NCBI GenBank assembly: GCA_947258715.1 | Contig: CAMYJH010000015.1 | Coordinates: forward strand, 33,313 to 89,865 | Direction: 5' to 3' | From: an uncultured Gammaproteobacteria bacterium | Lineage (GTDB): Bacteria > Pseudomonadota > Gammaproteobacteria > HK1 | Length of the DNA stretch: 56,553 nucleotides | Shown here: piece by piece, positions 18,609-28,143 of the stretch | How the letters are laid out: the number at the start of each line of letters is the position of its first letter | Numbering within the stretch: the stretch's first letter is position 1 | Notes under the pieces: generated by a model | What the model was told of the DNA's origin: nothing | Seen by the model: the letters and a program-made list of their open reading frames with translations, nothing else | Database searches by the model: none | Translations under genes and position numbers: made by a program

Positions 18609-21154
18609 CCAACCCGCCTTTACCGCCATCTGACCGCCAACGCCCTCAGGGGTCGGATCAGCAGAGGTTCTTCGCCTCCCTGTCGTTCAAGGTCCTGATG
18701 GTCGTCATCCCGATCGAACTCGCAATTCTCGCCGTCAGCGGGGGGGTCTATACGGAGCGCCTCGGGTCAGCCATCGATGACAGGCTTCGGGCCCGCATCG
18801 AGGTGCCGGGAGACCTTATCGCCCGCGGAGTGATGAGCTTCAGCTCGGTGGCAGATCCGGAGGTGATCCGGAATGTCGTCGGGGAGGAGCTGATCAACGG
18901 TCTGGTGGTGGACAGAGACAACCGTGTGATCTATTCCCTCGATCCGGCTCAGCGGGGTAAACGGGTTGACGACGTATACGGTCGAAACGGCGAATCCTTT
19001 AAAACCCTGCCTGAGGAGGGGCTGTATTTCGAGACCGCGACCGGGCTGGCAAAGGTCACGCCGATCCACACCGTCGACCGCGAAAGCCCGACTTACTTCA
19101 CGGTGTTTGAAATCAGCACGCGGCAGGCGAGCCGCGAAAAGCAGTCGATCATTCGACTGCTTTTCTTTGGTTCGATTTTTGTAACCTTGGTGACGGCGCT
19201 GTGCGTGTTTCTGCTTTTTCGTTACGCCGTGGAGTCCCGCCTTCGCCAGACGCTTGATGTATTGGCAAAGCTAAGTGACGGCGATCTATCCGCACGAATC
19301 GGCGAAAACCTATCTGAAGACGAAATCGGCGTTCTTCAGGGCGAGATCGACGCCATGGCTCATCGCCTCGAATCCCGGGATCGGGAAAAGCGCGAGGTGC
19401 AGTCTGCCCAGGAAGAAAGCGAGGCGCGATTCAAGGATTTTGCCGACACTGCGGCCGACTGGTTCTGGGAAACCGATCAGGATCTTCGCCTCAGTTTTCT
19501 TTCTGATGGATTCATGGAAAGAACCGGCATCAGCTCCGAAGTTTTGATCGGGTATCGAATCAATGAGCTCAACATATTTGCCTTCGAGGATCAAAAGGAG
19601 GCGATGCAGTTCTTTCGCCATTTTCGCTCCCACCAACCGTTTCAGCAGCTTGAAATACCGTATCTGACAGATATTGGCGAGAAGCGCATCGCCCGCATCA
19701 GCGCCAAGCCCCTGTTTTCGCAAAATGGGCAGTTCCTCGGCTACCGCGGAAGCGGTATCGACGTGACCGAAGAATTCGTGCTTTCGAACGAGCTTTCCTA
19801 CCAGGCGTCTCACGATGAACTGACCGGACTAGTTAATCGCCGCGAGTTCGACATTCGGCTTCGGCGCACGCTGAGCAACGCGCGTGTGCATAACAGTGAC
19901 CACGCCTTGTGTTATCTGGACCTCGATCAGTTCAAGCTGGTCAACGACACCTGTGGGCACGTGGCTGGAGACGAGCTGCTCCGGAGGATCGGGGCCGTGC
20001 TTCAGGAAACCGTGCGCAAAGGTGACACCCTGGCGCGACTGGGAGGGGATGAATTCGGCGTGCTGTTGGAACACTGCGACTTGAACCAGGCACAGCGGGT
20101 GGCGAAGGTGATCTTGAAAGCAGCGGAGGCCTTCCAGTTTGAGTGGGATGATTCGACGTTCAAGATTGGATTCAGCATTGGTCTGGTGCCTATCACGGCT
20201 GATAGTGGAGACATCACCGCAGTGCTCAGCGCTGCCGACACGGCCTGTTACGAGGCCAAGGACCAGGGACGAAACCGGATTCATATTTATCACGCCGATG
20301 ACGAAAACCTGGTACGTCGCCACGGCGATATGCAATGGGTAGGCCGAATCAACCGCGCGCTGGAGGAAGAGAGGTTCGTGCTCTTCTATCAGCCTATCAT
20401 CGCTATCGGAGACAGCGACGTGTACGGGGAGCGCATGGAGCTGCTCGTCAGGATGATCGACGAGGAGGGCGGCCTGATGTTGCCCGGAAAATTTTTGCCG
20501 GCTGCCGAACATTACGGCCTGTCTGCGAAGCTGGATCGTTGGGTAGTGCAAAATGCCCTAGGCTGGCTTTCGGAGCACCGTAAGTCGGCAGATCGACTCG
20601 AAATGTGCTCGATAAACGTATCCGGTCACACGCTTAACGACGCGGGCTTTGTGGAATTCGTCGTCAGCCACCTTCAGAGTCTACATGTGCCGCCGTCTCT
20701 GGTCTGTTTCGAAATTACCGAAACGGCGGCCATCGCCAATTTGAAAAGTGCGGTCACCTTCATGAAGGAACTGCACAACATAGGTTGCAAGTTTGCCCTC
20801 GACGATTTCGGCAGCGGGCTCTCGTCGTTTGCTTATTTAAGATCCCTTCCGGTAGATATTCTCAAGATTGACGGACAATTCGTGCGCGGTATGGCGACGG
20901 ATGAAGTGGATGCAAGTATGGTGACGGCGATCCACGAGATCGCGCGCGTTATGAAGAAAGAAACCGTGGCCGAATTCGTCGAGTCTAAAGCCGTGCTCGA
21001 TAGATTAAAGAAAGTCGGCGTCGATTTCGCTCAGGGATACGGCGTCGGCCGGCCCGCTCCTCTGGAGAATCTGGGAGAGCGTCCGTTCGAGAATCGGTCG
21101 GCGAGCGACGAAAGCGGAAAGCAGACGCCGCGGCCGGTCCGGCGCCGGGCTTGA
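18605..21154 (+). CDS. Membrane-bound PAS-GGDEF-EAL protein (c-di-GMP turnover)
   Basis: An 849-residue inner-membrane signalling protein. Order: TM1 (about 27-45), a periplasmic sensor of about 140 residues, TM2 (about 183-205), HAMP (to about 260), PAS (about 275-395), GGDEF and EAL. The cyclase motif RLGGDEFGVLL is intact, with an RKGD inhibitory site five residues before it. The phosphodiesterase motif reads ELL rather than EAL (MELLVRM) but keeps the glutamate. INVS, EITE, DDFGSG, LKID, AEFVES and QGYGVGRP are all present, so both activities look possible. It is coupled by a 4-base overlap to the upstream solute-binding protein, which suggests ligand-dependent control. The final 30 residues are basic and disordered. 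Confidence 0.92.
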   Translation: MTNPPLPPSDRQRPQGSDQQRFFASLSFKVLMVVIPIELAILAVSGGVYTERLGSAIDDRLRARIEVPGDLIARGVMSFSSVADPEVIRNVVGEELINGLVVDRDNRVIYSLDPAQRGKRVDDVYGRNGESFKTLPEEGLYFETATGLAKVTPIHTVDRESPTYFTVFEISTRQASREKQSIIRLLFFGSIFVTLVTALCVFLLFRYAVESRLRQTLDVLAKLSDGDLSARIGENLSEDEIGVLQGEIDAMAHRLESRDREKREVQSAQEESEARFKDFADTAADWFWETDQDLRLSFLSDGFMERTGISSEVLIGYRINELNIFAFEDQKEAMQFFRHFRSHQPFQQLEIPYLTDIGEKRIARISAKPLFSQNGQFLGYRGSGIDVTEEFVLSNELSYQASHDELTGLVNRREFDIRLRRTLSNARVHNSDHALCYLDLDQFKLVNDTCGHVAGDELLRRIGAVLQETVRKGDTLARLGGDEFGVLLEHCDLNQAQRVAKVILKAAEAFQFEWDDSTFKIGFSIGLVPITADSGDITAVLSAADTACYEAKDQGRNRIHIYHADDENLVRRHGDMQWVGRINRALEEERFVLFYQPIIAIGDSDVYGERMELLVRMIDEEGGLMLPGKFLPAAEHYGLSAKLDRWVVQNALGWLSEHRKSADRLEMCSINVSGHTLNDAGFVEFVVSHLQSLHVPPSLVCFEITETAAIANLKSAVTFMKELHNIGCKFALDDFGSGLSSFAYLRSLPVDILKIDGQFVRGMATDEVDASMVTAIHEIARVMKKETVAEFVESKAVLDRLKKVGVDFAQGYGVGRPAPLENLGERPFENRSASDESGKQTPRPVRRRA

Positions 21155-21237
21155 TTTCTCACCGCCACTAGCCGTTGTCCGTTTCCGACGGCAGGACCAG
21201 GTTCGCAACCACGCCGAGGAGGTCGGCGAGCCCGATC

Positions 21238-21702
21238 CTATTCGTTTCCGGCGATGTCCTCGTACCAGAGGTCAGGACGTTCGGCGATGAACTTGTGCAT
21301 CAACTCAATACAGTCCTGATCATCGACCAGCGTGACTTCGACGCCACGCTGTCGTAGAAATCCAATATTGCCGGGAAAGTTCTTATCCTCGCCGATCACA
21401 ACGCGGCCGATGCCGAACTGGATGATAGTACCGGTGCACATCATGCATGGGCTGAGGGTGGTGTACATGGTGACTTTCGAATAGTCGGGTCGGCGGCCGG
21501 TGTTTTTCATGCAGTCGGTCTCGCCGTGGGATACGGGATTGTCGTCCTGCACACGGCGGTTTCTACCTCGGCCGATGACTTTCCCGTTCTCCACCATGAC
21601 GGCGCCCACCGGCACGCCGCCCTCTTCGTAACCGGCCTTGGCCTCCTCGTAGGCTAGGCGCATGAATTTCTTGTCCTCCCCGGACGTTGTATCAACGGGC
21701 AT
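21238..21702 (-). CDS. Cytosine deaminase, yeast FCY1-like (CDA fold)
   Basis: This 154-residue zinc deaminase has H59-G-E61 and P85-C86-x-x-C89 as zinc ligands and proton shuttle. The C-terminal part is close to yeast cytosine deaminase: TLSPCMMCTGTIIQFGI, VVIGEDKNF, and a FIAERPDLWYEDI ending like FCY1 FIDERPQDWFEDIGE. Length matches FCY1 (158). The start at 21702 has AAGGGG upstream; the longer frame overlaps the ACP gene and has no likeness. It would convert cytosine to uracil, feeding the nearby URC genes (transcribed from the opposite strand). Guanine or another base remains possible, since the superfamily is broad. Confidence 0.82.
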   Translation of the reverse strand: MPVDTTSGEDKKFMRLAYEEAKAGYEEGGVPVGAVMVENGKVIGRGRNRRVQDDNPVSHGETDCMKNTGRRPDYSKVTMYTTLSPCMMCTGTIIQFGIGRVVIGEDKNFPGNIGFLRQRGVEVTLVDDQDCIELMHKFIAERPDLWYEDIAGNE

Positions 21703-21842
21703 CGGTACCCCTTGGGCGCTGCGTGGTCGCGGTGAGGCTAAGGCACCCGGCCGGCGGGCGCAACGAGGCATTCTTGATCCGGGCGCCGGAACGCCGGTTT
21801 CAAGCTGGGTGCCTGGGGGCTCAAAGGCTCGGGTAGATTTGC

Positions 21843-22103
21843 TCACATCTGCTCAGAAGATTCTGCCAGCCGCCCTCGGATATCGGTCGCCAGATCGGCG
21901 ATGGTTTCCACCTCGAAGACGTCCTGGTCGAAGGTGACGTCGAACTCGTCCTCCAGCTGTCTCAAGAAATCGGCGGTCTTGATGGAGTCCAGGTTGAGGT
22001 CGGCGATTCTGCTCGACAGGTCCGGTGTGATTCGATAACGCGCGTGAATGACCCTCAGAAGCTCAGCCTCGACGCGGTCCATGGGGCGCTCCCATAAAGT
22101 CAT
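21843..22103 (-). CDS. Acyl carrier protein
   Basis: An 86-residue acidic helical protein of the phosphopantetheine-attachment class. The attachment site is LNLDSIKTADFLRQLE (serine about residue 40), in the usual DSxxxxx position. DVTFDQDVFEVETIADLA forms helices III-IV. It is not the housekeeping AcpP (no fab genes nearby) and is encoded between DUF2207 and the deaminase on the same strand. Which synthetase or acyltransferase uses it cannot be told from the window. An in-frame second Met at residue 8 is an alternative start. Confidence 0.82.
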   Translation of the reverse strand: MTLWERPMDRVEAELLRVIHARYRITPDLSSRIADLNLDSIKTADFLRQLEDEFDVTFDQDVFEVETIADLATDIRGRLAESSEQM

Positions 22104-22223
22104 GACACCGGGTCGATTATGCTAATGGCTCGCGACTGCGATATTGATCCCGGTCAGCGCACGGGGGCTTGCTCGCGCGAGCCAGCTGCACCAATTCGGT
22201 TGATACTGGGGCTGGTGCCGGGG

Positions 22224-24155
22224 CTACCAGCCGCCTCCACCGCCACCGCCCCCGCCGCCGCCGGAGGATCCGCCGCCCCCGCCGCCGGAGCCCCCGGAGG
22301 ATCCGGGCGGCGAGGAGGCCGCCGCCGCGGACACCGCCAGGGAGCCGGCCATGGCGCTGGCGAAGCCGGCCGGGCCCTGTGGGGTATGCCAGTGGCTGCC
22401 GTGGTACCAGGACGGTTCGCTGTAGGCTCGTTCGCGCCGAGCCGCTTCGAGCACGGCGGCGAACTTTCCGCCCCATAACTCTTCTACATCCAACGCCATG
22501 GCGTAGGGCAGGTATTTTTCGAACAGCTGCGGTGTTTTTTTCGGCGGATTGCGCAGCTTCAGGTCCTCTTCCTCGGCCACCTTAAGGTACTCTTCGAAGC
22601 CATCGACACGGTCAAGCATCTTCCGGCCCCGGATCGTCGGCGCCTTCATCAGCTGGTAAAAAATCCCGTTGATCAGCAGCAATGTCACGCCGAGCAGCAG
22701 CATGCCGATGCGCGACCAGGGCTCCTGGACCAGCGCTTGCAGAAACACGTAGGCAAAGCCAAACAAGGCGATCAGGCTGACCGCGGTGACAATCACAGCC
22801 ACGAAGCCGACCGTCGATCGGGAGCCGGCACGAGCGGGCAGCCTGGTGGATAGATCGACCATGCCTTTGCCGCCACCGACGCCCAGGATGACCAGCACAA
22901 CGACTCCGAAAATTGCGCCGGGCAGGTATTCCGCTGCCAGCATGATGACGCTGAAGAACACCGCGCCGGAAATGAGAGCGCCGAAAATAAACGCGCCCGA
23001 GTTGGCGTTGAAATAAATCCGCTCGTAATTATTGCGCAGGGATTTCTCATGCGCTTTGAGCGCTTTTTTGATGTGGGCGTGATCTTCGTTATCGAGCTTC
23101 TGGGAATTTCCTACCAGCAGCTTTTTCAGCAACACGGATTCACCGGGAGCGAGTTTTCCGCCGGCGCCGTTCCGACGCTCGATGGTGTACGTTTTGTCGT
23201 CCTCCCTGATGTTCACGTAGCCTTTGACGGCGAGGTTCACGAGCGCGGTGGCGAAGGTTTTAGGGTCGTAGCCCATCTTCTTGATGAAGCGCATGGAGGC
23301 TGGTGAAAACCCTCTGGGCGGTTCGTAATGAGGGAAGATGACGCCTTTCTGCGGGTCCTTGCCCACGGCGCGCCAGGCGAGCGTGTAGAAAATTAGAAGG
23401 AGCAATACGCCGGCGGCACCGGTTAGCGGCGCGGCGTTGTCGTCAAAAAACCAGTGCGCGCGGGTCGCCAGATCCGGTTCCACTACGAAACCCTTGGGCC
23501 ACATGGCGACGATGGTCAGGCCTTCCCGGGGACGCAAAGAGCGGGTGGTTTCGAATATCACCCGCTCGTCTTCGCTGACCCCTGATCTATAGTCCATACC
23601 CTTGGCGCCTTGGGGACCGGTATAGCCCTCGTGACGAACGGCGTCCATGGGAACGCCGTTGGGCAGAATCACCGTGGCGCTGGCGTAGTCGATGGGAAAG
23701 CTCCAGCCGTTGCCGGTCACGTTCCAATAGAGCTCGTCGTGTCCCTCGAAGAAACCGAGCTGGCGGTTGGTGCGGTAGCTAAGCGCATAGGTGTACTCGC
23801 CGGAGTTGAGGTAAACGTTCTTATTGCCGATGTAGGTGCGGACGCCGTTTTTGAGCGGCTTGGTGAAGTAAGGCTCCGATTTTCCGTCCCGGGTGACGGC
23901 GAGGACCTCGAAATCAACCTCGTAGTTGGCGCCGTGGCGATCTTTGTATTTGGTAGGAAAGTCACGGTAGATGCCGCGCTTAATCTGTCGGCCCTCGGCG
24001 CGAACCCGGATCAGCTCGGTCACCCGCATGCTGCCGTCGCCGTTCACCTGGATGGTGCTGTCGAAGGAAAGGATCCGCTCAGCGGCGGAAGCACTGTGGC
24101 AGCTTATAAGTAAGGCAAAGACGACGCCCGAGATACTTAATGTGCCGCGCTTCAT
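22224..24155 (-). CDS. DUF2207 membrane protein with glycine-rich C-terminus
   Basis: A 643-residue protein: signal peptide (1-24), an extracytoplasmic beta-rich DUF2207 domain (RILSFDSTIQVNGDGSMRVTE, then IKRGIYRDFPT), a membrane segment near 250, a cytoplasmic winged-helix-like part (FATALVNLAVKGYVNI), further membrane segments at about 395-440 and 460-520, and a tail of serine and poly-glycine ending in tryptophan. This is the usual partner of LemA: the lemA stop and this ATG abut with no gap (TGA ATG). The pair is common in bacteria and may act in envelope signalling or stress; the mechanism is unknown. Confidence 0.88.
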   Translation of the reverse strand: MKRGTLSISGVVFALLISCHSASAAERILSFDSTIQVNGDGSMRVTELIRVRAEGRQIKRGIYRDFPTKYKDRHGANYEVDFEVLAVTRDGKSEPYFTKPLKNGVRTYIGNKNVYLNSGEYTYALSYRTNRQLGFFEGHDELYWNVTGNGWSFPIDYASATVILPNGVPMDAVRHEGYTGPQGAKGMDYRSGVSEDERVIFETTRSLRPREGLTIVAMWPKGFVVEPDLATRAHWFFDDNAAPLTGAAGVLLLLIFYTLAWRAVGKDPQKGVIFPHYEPPRGFSPASMRFIKKMGYDPKTFATALVNLAVKGYVNIREDDKTYTIERRNGAGGKLAPGESVLLKKLLVGNSQKLDNEDHAHIKKALKAHEKSLRNNYERIYFNANSGAFIFGALISGAVFFSVIMLAAEYLPGAIFGVVVLVILGVGGGKGMVDLSTRLPARAGSRSTVGFVAVIVTAVSLIALFGFAYVFLQALVQEPWSRIGMLLLGVTLLLINGIFYQLMKAPTIRGRKMLDRVDGFEEYLKVAEEEDLKLRNPPKKTPQLFEKYLPYAMALDVEELWGGKFAAVLEAARRERAYSEPSWYHGSHWHTPQGPAGFASAMAGSLAVSAAAASSPPGSSGGSGGGGGGSSGGGGGGGGGGGW

Positions 24156-24701
24156 TCAGACGATTCTCGGCGCCGCCCGCTGTTCGTCTTCCTCGATCTG
24201 GAAAAACTCCGCGGGCGCGAAGCGAAATATGCGCGCCACGATGAGTTCCGGGAAAACACCGAGGCGCGTGTTGAATATGCGTACAGCTCCGTTGTAGTAG
24301 CGGCGTGCATACTGGATATGATCCTCGACGTCGGTGAGGTTGTGCTGCAGGGAGATGAATGAATCGTCGGCCTTGAGATCCGGATACGCCTCTATTCGTG
24401 CCATCACGTGATTGACCTTGACGCCCAGCTCCGACTCGATGTCGCCAATCTCGGACACCCGTTCGCTGACCGTGCTTCGCTCGCGCAGACCGGTGATGTC
24501 TTCGAGCGTTTGACGCTCATAAGAGGCGTAGGCCTTGACCGCCTCCACCAGCTGGGGGATGAGGTCGTGCCGGCGCCTGAGCTGAACGTCGATGTCGCTC
24601 CATGCGGCCTTGATCCGGTTCAAGTCCGCGATGAGACGGTTATAGATGACAATCCCCCAGGCGACGAGGGCGATGAGCACTATGGTGACGATCAAGTCCA
24701 C
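24156..24701 (-). CDS. lemA: LemA family membrane protein
   Basis: A 181-residue protein with one N-terminal membrane helix (residues 2-22) and a long helical cytoplasmic or periplasmic body. LemA signatures: YNRLIADLNRIKAAWSDIDV, QLRRRHDLIPQLVEAVKAYA and ARRYYNGAVRIFNTRLGVFP. The family is a widespread helical-bundle protein of unclear function, typically co-encoded with a DUF2207/TPM-like partner, exactly as here. The two genes form a tight operon with no intergenic base. Confidence 0.93.
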   Translation of the reverse strand: MDLIVTIVLIALVAWGIVIYNRLIADLNRIKAAWSDIDVQLRRRHDLIPQLVEAVKAYASYERQTLEDITGLRERSTVSERVSEIGDIESELGVKVNHVMARIEAYPDLKADDSFISLQHNLTDVEDHIQYARRYYNGAVRIFNTRLGVFPELIVARIFRFAPAEFFQIEEDEQRAAPRIV

Positions 24702-25398
24702 GCAGCTAATCTTAGACGATAAATTTCAGCATCGGTCAAGGTTTTTTTCTACGTTACACCGACCCACGGCCTCAATTACACGATCACATTCCGCCTGGGC
24801 GGGGGGCATCTTCCATGATGCGTTAGAAATGCGGTCATAATCCGTCCGGTGACAGTCCTCTTGAACGATGAAGCGATGAATACGAAGCCTTCGCGGTTGC
24901 TTTCCTAGGGCTCCACAGCAGATTCCGAGTTACCCTGCTGGACCGGCATCCGTTGTCACGAAGCTATATTCGACTCGCCGGTGAAAGAGTTGACGAAAGA
25001 GTAGTGCACACTTCTATTTCACCGCTTGCGGCTGCGCGACTATACGCGCTTCGACGTTGGTGTCTCTCGCAACGGCAGTCTGAAGCCGATGGAGATTAAC
25101 CCAGACCCGGGCTGCTGCCGGGAGGGTAAACTCGCGGACGGCAAACACCTGGTAGAGCTTTTTCGCGGCGGCGTTTTGCGTTAGATTCCCGATACGTTGG
25201 GCGGCGAAATCACGTCGGGTCCCGACGCAACGGTCTGAGCCGATTTTGCCCTTAATTGACTCGGATCAAGTGTAATTCGTAGAGGTCGGCGTAGCTTCGG
25301 TGTCTGACGCCAGATAATAGTATGCCTGGGTCGGCTCTCCGGCGTGAGCGCTAATGGCCCGATCGCCGGCACTGCGACGTCAACGGAGGTCATAACGC
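24702..25398. other. Intergenic region with a gene remnant
   Basis: A 697-base stretch with no intact gene. The part 25005-25187 holds an ATP-grasp remnant (separate entry). The part 24720-25000 is featureless apart from short frames. GGAGG at about 25383 is the ribosome site of the next gene. Confidence 0.5.
25005..25187 (+). pseudogene. ATP-grasp (D-alanine-D-alanine-ligase-like) C-terminal remnant
   Basis: A 60-codon open stretch bounded by stops encodes LRDYTRFDVGVSRNGSLKP and then MEINPDPGCCREGKLADGK, ending HLVELFRGGVLR. This is the distal part of an ATP-grasp ligase: the RDYxRxD strand, the MEINPxPG metal-binding loop, then the final helix of ddl-like enzymes. There is no start codon with family-like sequence and no N-terminal domain upstream, so it is a truncated, dead copy. 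Confidence 0.6.
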
Positions 25399-25587
25399 AT
25401 GAATCTGGTAACGTTACTGATCGTGCTAGGCATGTTGTTGACTATTGTCGCGCTAGGCACTGGCATCGGTTCCATGATGCGCGGTGGTGAATACGATCAG
25501 AAGCACAGTGCGGATTTCATGATGCTGCGCGTGGTTGCTCAGGGTGCCACTCTGGTTGTTCTGCTGATCGCGTTACTCGTCATCTGA
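25399..25587 (+). CDS. HIG1-domain small membrane protein
   Basis: A 62-residue protein with two membrane helices: residues 4-24 and 44-61, separated by a polar loop (RGGEYDQKHSADFMMLR). The second-helix entry MLRVVAQGATLVVLLIAL is the HIG1/twin-helix signature (MRxRxxxQG). A GGAGG site lies 10 bases before ATG. HIG1 proteins associate with cytochrome oxidase assembly in mitochondria and alphaproteobacteria; the bacterial role is presumed similar. No oxidase genes are near. Confidence 0.8.
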   Translation: MNLVTLLIVLGMLLTIVALGTGIGSMMRGGEYDQKHSADFMMLRVVAQGATLVVLLIALLVI

Positions 25588-25898
25588 GTCATCCCGCCCG
25601 CCGCAATGCGGCCGGTGCGTGTTAGCTCGCCGTCCCGTCCGCGACGCGAGATGGGAGCCGTGCCGTTTTGGGGTCACTGCCGTGATAACGGCTGTGGCAC
25701 GAAATCCGCGCAGTGGGCCGGCGGACTTCGCGGAAAAATCGCATAGGCTTCTCAATCCAGATATCGCCAGGCATTGTTCTTAATCACCGCAGATGCCCCC
25801 CGCGAGTCCTGGTCAATCCGTTACATTAGATTACTGATTTTAGTTTCTCACGCAAGCGGCATACTGCGATGCGTTCATGAGCATGAGGTAGGTGTTTC
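25588..25898. other. Intergenic region, nothing clear
   Basis: This 311-base gap precedes tdh. A loose inverted pair GTGCCGT...ACGGCTGTGGCAC lies around 25660-25700; no T-run, gene or known RNA was recognised. It should contain the tdh-kbl promoter. Confidence 0.3.
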
Positions 25899-26939
25899 AT
25901 GGCCACGATGAAAGCGCTGGTGAAGCGCGAAGCCGCGCCGGGGATCTGGATGGAGCAGGTGCCGGTGCCCAAGCCCGGCACCAACGAGGTGCTCATCGAG
26001 GTGGAGAAGACCGCCATCTGCGGCACGGATCTTCACATCTACAACTGGGATGAATGGTCCCAGCGCACGATCAAACCGCCGCTGGTTATCGGCCACGAAT
26101 TCGTCGGGCGCATTGCCGAGCTTGGACCCGGGGTGATCAATTACGAACTCGGCGATCGGGTGTCGGCGGAAGGCCACATCACCTGCGGGCTATGCCGCAA
26201 CTGCCGCGCGGGGCGCCGCCACCTGTGCGTCGATACGATGGGCGTGGGGGTGAACCGCGATGGGGCGTTTGCCGAATACGTGGTGGTGCCGGCTTCGAAC
26301 CTGTGGCTGATTCCGGCCCAGGTTCCCTCGGAGATCGCAGCATTCTTCGATCCCTTCGGGAACGCGGCCCACTGCGCGCTATCTTTCGACATCGTCGGCG
26401 AGGACGTACTCATCACCGGCGCTGGCCCCATCGGTATCATCGCCGCCGGGATTTGCCGCTATATGGGCGCGCGCCACGTAGTGGTCACGGATATCAACGA
26501 GTATCGACTGCAGCTTGCGGAAAAGATGGGGGCAACGCATCTGGTCAATGTCAAACGCGAAAGCCTGGACGAAGCCATGCGCGCCCAGGACATTCACGAG
26601 GGTTTCGACATCGGTCTGGAAATGTCCGGCAATCCGCAGGCCTTCAACGACATGTTGCACCACATGTACCACGGCGGAAAGATCGCGCTTCTAGGGATCC
26701 TGCCGTCGAAGACTCAGATCGACTGGGACCAGGTGATTTTCAAAGGCCTGCATATCAAAGGCATTTACGGACGAGAAATGTTCGAAACCTGGTACAAGAT
26801 GACGCAAATGGTCATGGGCGGTCTTGACTTGCGGCCGGTCCTGACCCACGAGATCGACGTCGACGATTTCCAGCTCGGCTTCGACGCCATGCAAAAGGGT
26901 CAGTGCGGAAAAGTGGTCTGTGATTGGGGCAGGAACTGA
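25899..26939 (+). CDS. tdh: L-threonine 3-dehydrogenase
   Basis: A 346-residue zinc-dependent medium-chain dehydrogenase oxidising threonine to 2-amino-3-ketobutyrate with NAD. The catalytic zinc site includes C41 in [20 protein letters not shown] and H66-E67 (GHEFVGRI). The structural zinc loop is [15 protein letters not shown]. The nucleotide fold is [14 protein letters not shown]. Length and sequence are those of E. coli Tdh (341). It is followed after two bases by kbl, the classical tdh-kbl pair (order reversed relative to E. coli kbl-tdh). GAGGT precedes the ATG. Confidence 0.96.
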   Translation: MATMKALVKREAAPGIWMEQVPVPKPGTNEVLIEVEKTAICGTDLHIYNWDEWSQRTIKPPLVIGHEFVGRIAELGPGVINYELGDRVSAEGHITCGLCRNCRAGRRHLCVDTMGVGVNRDGAFAEYVVVPASNLWLIPAQVPSEIAAFFDPFGNAAHCALSFDIVGEDVLITGAGPIGIIAAGICRYMGARHVVVTDINEYRLQLAEKMGATHLVNVKRESLDEAMRAQDIHEGFDIGLEMSGNPQAFNDMLHHMYHGGKIALLGILPSKTQIDWDQVIFKGLHIKGIYGREMFETWYKMTQMVMGGLDLRPVLTHEIDVDDFQLGFDAMQKGQCGKVVCDWGRN

Positions 26940-26941
26940 GA

Positions 26942-28129
26942 ATGGTCGACAGCAGTGAAGCACGGCTAAGAAACGAGCTCGAATCCATCAGGGGAGATGG
27001 TCTCTACAAGGATGAGCGCATCATCACCACGCCGCAGGGGGCGGCCATCAAGGTCAGCGACGGTCGGGAGGTCATAAACTTCTGCGCCAACAACTATCTC
27101 GGTCTGGCCGACGACCAGCGGGTCATCGCGGCAGCGAAGCAGGCGCTCGACGACCACGGATTCGGCATGGCCTCGGTGCGTTTCATTTGCGGCACCCAGG
27201 ATCTGCATAAATCGTTGGAGGCCGCGGTGGCGAAGTTCTTCGGTACCGACGACACCATCCTTTACAGCTCCTGCTTTGACGCCAACGGCGGACTGTTCGA
27301 AACGATTCTGGGCGAAGAAGATGCGGTCATCAGCGACGCATTGAATCACGCTTCTATTATCGACGGCGTGCGACTGTGCAAGGCGAGGCGCTTCCGATAT
27401 GCGCACGCGGACATGGCGGACCTCGAAGCGAAGCTCATTGAGTCCCGGGATGCGCGTACGCGCCTCATTGCCACCGACGGCGTGTTCAGCATGGACGGCG
27501 ATATCGCAAGACTGGACGAGATTGCGGCGCTGGCCGAGAAACATGACGCTTTGCTGATGGTGGACGATTCCCACGCCACGGGATTCGTCGGCGCCAGCGG
27601 CCGGGGCTCGGCGGAGCACTGTGGGGTGCATGAAAAAGTTGATATCTTCACTTCCACCTTCGGCAAGGCTTTGGGCGGCGCTTCCGGCGGTTTCACTACC
27701 GGACACCAGGAGATCATCGATCTGCTGCGGCAGCGGTCCCGGCCCTACCTTTTCTCCAACAGCCTGCCGCCGCCGCTGGTGGCGGCAAGCCTCGAAGTGT
27801 TCCGGTTACTCACCGAGTCCGGTTCGTTGCGAGAGCGTCTGATGGAGAACAGCCGTTACTTTCGCCAGCAAATAACCGGGGCGGGATTCGATATCCGTCC
27901 GGGCGAGCATCCCATCGTGCCGATCATGCTCTACGACGCCAAATTGGCGCAGAACATGGCCGCAGCGCTGCTAGAGAAAGGTATTTACGTGATCGGGTTT
28001 TTCTACCCGGTGGTGCCGAAGGGACAAGCGCGTATCCGGGTACAGCTCTCTGCGGCGCATGAGCGGGAACATCTGGACCGGGCAATCGAGGCGTTTACGG
28101 AGGTGGGGAAGGAATTAGCAGTTATTTAG
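26942..28129 (+). CDS. kbl: Glycine C-acetyltransferase (2-amino-3-ketobutyrate CoA ligase)
   Basis: A 395-residue PLP enzyme that cleaves 2-amino-3-ketobutyrate with CoA to glycine and acetyl-CoA, completing threonine breakdown. The PLP lysine lies in [15 protein letters not shown] (about residue 238). Other landmarks are [38 protein letters not shown] and [21 protein letters not shown] 26942 was preferred to an upstream TTG because it lies two bases after the tdh stop and matches the family N-terminus. Downstream lies a period-7 repeat array. Confidence 0.96.
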   Translation: MVDSSEARLRNELESIRGDGLYKDERIITTPQGAAIKVSDGREVINFCANNYLGLADDQRVIAAAKQALDDHGFGMASVRFICGTQDLHKSLEAAVAKFFGTDDTILYSSCFDANGGLFETILGEEDAVISDALNHASIIDGVRLCKARRFRYAHADMADLEAKLIESRDARTRLIATDGVFSMDGDIARLDEIAALAEKHDALLMVDDSHATGFVGASGRGSAEHCGVHEKVDIFTSTFGKALGGASGGFTTGHQEIIDLLRQRSRPYLFSNSLPPPLVAASLEVFRLLTESGSLRERLMENSRYFRQQITGAGFDIRPGEHPIVPIMLYDAKLAQNMAAALLEKGIYVIGFFYPVVPKGQARIRVQLSAAHEREHLDRAIEAFTEVGKELAVI

Positions 28130-28143
28130 CCATGCGGCAGAAT

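Noticed and set aside
21703..21846. N-terminal extension of the cytosine deaminase
   Set aside because: It overlaps the ACP gene end, has no likeness to deaminases, and a good ribosome site precedes the internal ATG at 21702.
22119..22478. Long plus-strand frames opposite the DUF2207 glycine-rich tail
   Set aside because: Shadow frames of a GC-rich repetitive coding end; alanine/proline/arginine-rich.
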